Origin: CAYTSW01 sp964440605
GTDB taxonomy: Bacteria > Planctomycetota > Phycisphaerae > Phycisphaerales > UBA1924
Length of the DNA: 24,514 nucleotides
Assembly (NCBI GenBank): GCA_964440605.1
Contig: CAYTSW010000030.1
Span: forward strand, 1 to 24,514
Direction of reading: 5' to 3'
Each line of letters starts with the position of its first letter. Position 1 is the stretch's first letter. Positions 22,282-24,514 of this stretch are shown here, piece after piece. The notes under the pieces were generated by a model. The model was not told the DNA's origin, did no database searches, and saw only the letters and a list, made by a program, of their open reading frames with translations. The position numbers and the translations under genes were made by a program.

Positions 22282-23343
22282 ATGGAAGGCCAGTACCAAC
22301 GCCGCCCGTCTCAGCAGGCCGAGCGCCCGCGACGCGTGCGCGCGGGCCGCAGGCTCGCGACGAACGACTGGCCGGGCCGCCTCGGCTGGGCGGGCCTCAC
22401 CTGGCTCAACGCCATCCGGGGCCTCGCGACCGAACGCGCCTGGACCGAAGGCCTCGATTACGCCGAGCGTGGCCAGACGCGACGCCTCGAACCCTTCGTC
22501 GGCGGCGCGACGGCGTCCGTGCAGGGGCGTCGCTACCGCGCATACGAGATCACGATGCGCGTCGAGCCCTTCTCGCACGACCAGTGGGACGCCATCGTCA
22601 AGACGATGGTCAAGCGCTCGCTCTTCACCGCCCGACTGCTCACCGGGGAGGTGCCCAGCACCATCGAGGAAGACGTCTTCAGCGGCCTCTCGCTCGGGCT
22701 CATCCCCCGCAGCCTGAGCGAGGTCACCAGCACCTGCGACTGCGCCGAGGACGACCCCTGGTGCAAGCACGCCTGCTGCGCCGCCATGCTCCTCGCCGAG
22801 GACATCGACGACAAGCCCTTCCTCCTCTTTGGCCTGCGCGGCATGGACGGCGACGACCTGCTCGAACGCCTCCACCAGCGCCGCGAACTCGAATCGCGAT
22901 CGACCGGCCAGTCGGCCTCGGCGCTGCGCCAGCCCTTCCCCGGTGACGAGCAGCCCGCGTTGCCGCTCGAGCTGTGCCTCGACGACTTCTGGGAGGCCCC
23001 GCCGACGCTCGACGACTTCGAGACCGTGCCGCACAAGCCGCAGGTGAACCACGCGCTGCTGCGCCGCCTCGGCCCGAGCCCCTTCCAAGAAGGACGTTTC
23101 CCGCTCGTGGGCCTGCTCGCGACGTGCTACGACACGATCAGCGCCAGCGCGCTGAATGAGTCCGATGCCGACACGCCCGAGCCCAGCACCAACGGCCAGA
23201 CGCCGACCGCCCCCGAAGCGTCCTCGGCTCGAGCGCCGGACGCCGAACCCGATGCCGATTCCGGCCCCAAACTCTCGGCCTCGCAGCGCATGCTCCAGCA
23301 GAAGCTCAAAGCCCGCGCGAAAGCCAAGCCCAAGGCGAAGTGA
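22282..23343 (+). CDS. SWIM zinc-finger protein, partner of the SNF2 helicase
   Basis: This 353-residue protein has a SWIM motif, C152-D-C154-x6-C161-K-H163 (TSTCDCAEDDPWCKHACCA), a zinc-binding module often found beside SNF2 ATPases. The N-terminal part has a basic start, then a conserved-looking region (about 30-150) with GLDYAERGQTRRLE, typical of SWIM proteins that continue as 'Y...G.V'. After the finger come a linker, a variable region with FLLFGLRGMDGDDLLERL (about 176-196), an acidic Pro/Ser-rich stretch and a Lys/Ala-rich tail (about 335-353). GGAGGAGGG at the end of the helicase gene is its ribosome-binding site. The conserved pairing suggests a complex in which this protein gives DNA or partner specificity; that is an inference. 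Confidence 0.88.
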   Translation: MEGQYQRRPSQQAERPRRVRAGRRLATNDWPGRLGWAGLTWLNAIRGLATERAWTEGLDYAERGQTRRLEPFVGGATASVQGRRYRAYEITMRVEPFSHDQWDAIVKTMVKRSLFTARLLTGEVPSTIEEDVFSGLSLGLIPRSLSEVTSTCDCAEDDPWCKHACCAAMLLAEDIDDKPFLLFGLRGMDGDDLLERLHQRRELESRSTGQSASALRQPFPGDEQPALPLELCLDDFWEAPPTLDDFETVPHKPQVNHALLRRLGPSPFQEGRFPLVGLLATCYDTISASALNESDADTPEPSTNGQTPTAPEASSARAPDAEPDADSGPKLSASQRMLQQKLKARAKAKPKAK

Positions 23344-23448
23344 GGGCGGACGCCGTGCGTCGGCTCGGTTGAGATGAAAGCGTCGGACCGACCTTCGTCG
23401 AGCCGACGCGAGGAGAGAGAAGATTGCCGGTGCGACTCGGGTGCGTCG

Positions 23449-24183
23449 TTAAGCGCGACGCTTGCGACGCAGCCCAGCAAGGCCCGCGACGAACGCCAAG
23501 CCCGCGGCCCCCGGCGCGGGCACCGCGGTGTCGGCGTCCTGCTCGAATCGGATGAAGTACCCATCATCCATCAGGAAGGGCACCTGCTCGAAGGTCACCT
23601 CCAGCGTCGCGAAGACATCTTCAAAGAAGCCCGGCCCGTCGTTCGGGTTGTCGGCCGGGTTGCGGTAGAGCGGGTCGGCGACGCTGAAATCGAGTGCGGG
23701 TGAGTTGTCGAGGACCAGGAAGTCCAGCCCGGTCGAGGTGCCGGGTGTCCGCTCTTCTCCAACGAAGCGGTCGAACACCACGCCTTGGCCGTCGATCGAG
23801 TTGTCGAACTCCAACAGCAGCGACACGATCGGCGGCGCGCCGAAGCCGCCCGGGATCGGGTTGACGTCGAGCTGCCACGGATTGCTGGCCGTGTCGCCCG
23901 CCTGGGTCACCGACCAGAACGAGCCGATCGCCTCGCCGCCTTCGGGCACGCCGCTGAGCTGCCAGGTCCGTTGCTCGACGATGGGTGCGCCGGTAGGCGA
24001 GAGGAACGTCGCGGTGACGCGCATGCGATCGGCCATGTCGGATCCGGTCACCTCGAAGCTCGTGATGTTCGGCGTGAGGACAGGGCTGCTCAGGTCAGTG
24101 TCCGGAACCTCGGTCAGCATCGTGGCGTGGGCCGCGCCGGCGGACGCCATGAGCGCAACGACAGTCATCTGCAGACGAAACAT
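23449..24183 (-). CDS. Secreted protein with PEP-CTERM-like sorting signal
   Basis: The 244-residue protein starts at the ATG at 24183 with AGGAG upstream. A signal peptide is followed by a likely cleavage after AHA (residue 20). The mature part is beta-rich, acidic and low in lysine and cysteine (VTATFLSPTG, VSLLLEFDNSIDG, DVFATLEVTFEQVPF), as in extracellular or surface proteins. The last 24 residues have the sorting layout: VPAPG from 221, a short hydrophobic helix, then RRKRR. This is a PAP variant of the PEP-CTERM signal processed by exosortase-type enzymes. No exosortase gene is visible here. It is monocistronic and converges on the SWIM gene with a 105-base gap. I recognise no functional domain. 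Confidence 0.85.
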   Translation of the reverse strand: MFRLQMTVVALMASAGAAHATMLTEVPDTDLSSPVLTPNITSFEVTGSDMADRMRVTATFLSPTGAPIVEQRTWQLSGVPEGGEAIGSFWSVTQAGDTASNPWQLDVNPIPGGFGAPPIVSLLLEFDNSIDGQGVVFDRFVGEERTPGTSTGLDFLVLDNSPALDFSVADPLYRNPADNPNDGPGFFEDVFATLEVTFEQVPFLMDDGYFIRFEQDADTAVPAPGAAGLAFVAGLAGLRRKRRA

Positions 24184-24514
24184 CGGTCTGCTCCTTCTCG
24201 ATGTGGGCGGGTTGATGTTGAGCACCGAGCGGGCAACGACCCTGTGCCGTCCGCCCCGCCCGACGCTCGCGACCGCATACTCACGGCCGCGTCACGTCTC
24301 TAGGCGATAGCCGCCGCGACCGGTCACGCGATCGACGTAACGTTCTTACAGGTTCGTTGTTCCGCGGGCGGGTGCTCGACGTGGCCAGGCTCAACGACAC
24401 CGGGCTCAACGCCACCGGGCTCGCGCCCGGCGCCCTTCATCTCCTCTTCCTCTCCCCGACTCTCCCGCTCTCCGTTGGCTCCGTCCCCTCCGATTCTCCA
24501 TGTACTTGTCTTGA
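24184..24514. other. Gene-free stretch upstream of the PEP-CTERM-like gene
   Basis: No credible coding frame with a ribosome-binding site is seen in this 331-base stretch. It should hold the promoter of the minus-strand PEP-CTERM-like gene, but no convincing -35/-10 pair stands out. The repeat at 24389-24430 is the only marked structure. A pyrimidine-rich run (about 24436-24475) follows it. Confidence 0.5.
24389..24430. repeat. 15-base tandem repeat joined to hairpin repeat copy 4
   Basis: Two tandem 15-base units, GCTCAACGACACCGG and GCTCAACGCCACCGG (24389-24403 and 24404-24418), differ by one base. They run directly into GCTCGCGCCCGG. Bases 24412-24430 are identical to 17283-17301, a copy of the dispersed palindrome. 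Confidence 0.5.

Noticed and set aside
20865..22946. Plus-strand open frame of 693 codons in another frame of the helicase
   Set aside because: Overlaps the helicase and SWIM genes throughout, is Pro/Arg-rich and has no motif.
19039..23088. Minus-strand open frame of 1349 codons opposite the SNF2 and SWIM genes
   Set aside because: It is antisense to two well-identified genes, spans their junction, has low-complexity Arg/Ala/Glu/Gly-rich composition and no recognisable motif. It is an artefact of high-GC codon use.
24389..24430. Possible CRISPR-like repeat
   Set aside because: Units are 15 bases, directly tandem and without spacers, and no cas gene is present.

Overview
The window is a GC-rich bacterial chromosome segment (visibly well above 60% G+C) of mostly housekeeping genes. 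It carries about 21 protein genes, one tRNA, and a few regulatory or repeat elements. The last gene encodes a secreted protein with a VPAPG-hydrophobic-RRKRR tail (a PEP-CTERM-like sorting signal). Together with the gene content and family style, this suggests a planctomycete, most likely of the Phycisphaerae. That placement is an inference; no rRNA is present to confirm it. I see no rRNA, CRISPR array, transposase, integrase or phage gene.

Layout. Position 1-351 (+) is the 3' end of a membrane/zinc-ribbon protein. It converges on a long minus-strand run covering 388-11777. In transcription order this run holds: a class I glutamine amidotransferase (PuuD-like); ribulose-phosphate epimerase (rpe); a histidine-phosphatase-fold protein that has lost its catalytic residues; acetyl-CoA carboxylase beta (accD); apolipoprotein N-acyltransferase (lnt); a HEAT-repeat lipoprotein overlapping lnt by ATGA; a membrane-anchored coiled-coil protein; a 71-residue membrane protein; mreB, mreC and mreD; and an aromatic amino acid hydroxylase (phhA-like) with its own candidate promoter and a good intrinsic terminator.

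Positions 11902-14609 (+) form a tight cluster of guaB, a Rid-family protein and a DUF429 protein. It converges on a second minus-strand block (14626-18639): gmhA and aat, then ychF and a soluble RsbRD-type sensor histidine kinase. A tRNA-Lys(TTT) lies at 18806-18878 (+). It is followed by a two-gene unit of an SNF2-family helicase and a SWIM zinc-finger protein (19015-23343, +). The window ends with the PEP-CTERM-like protein (-) and 331 bases with no gene but with a short repeat.

How the genes work together. One theme is the cell envelope. MreBCD directs wall or shape machinery, Lnt finishes lipoprotein maturation, and a lipoprotein is translationally coupled to Lnt. A TM/coiled-coil/beta protein upstream of mreB resembles MreC in architecture. 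The other genes serve central metabolism (lipid, pentose phosphate, GMP, aromatic amino acids), translation or protein turnover (YchF, Aat, tRNA-Lys), heptose synthesis and DNA transactions (SNF2/SWIM). The least explained items are the catalytically dead phosphatase-fold protein, the MreC-like coiled-coil protein, and a dispersed hairpin repeat with GNRA-type loops seen in three intergenic gaps.
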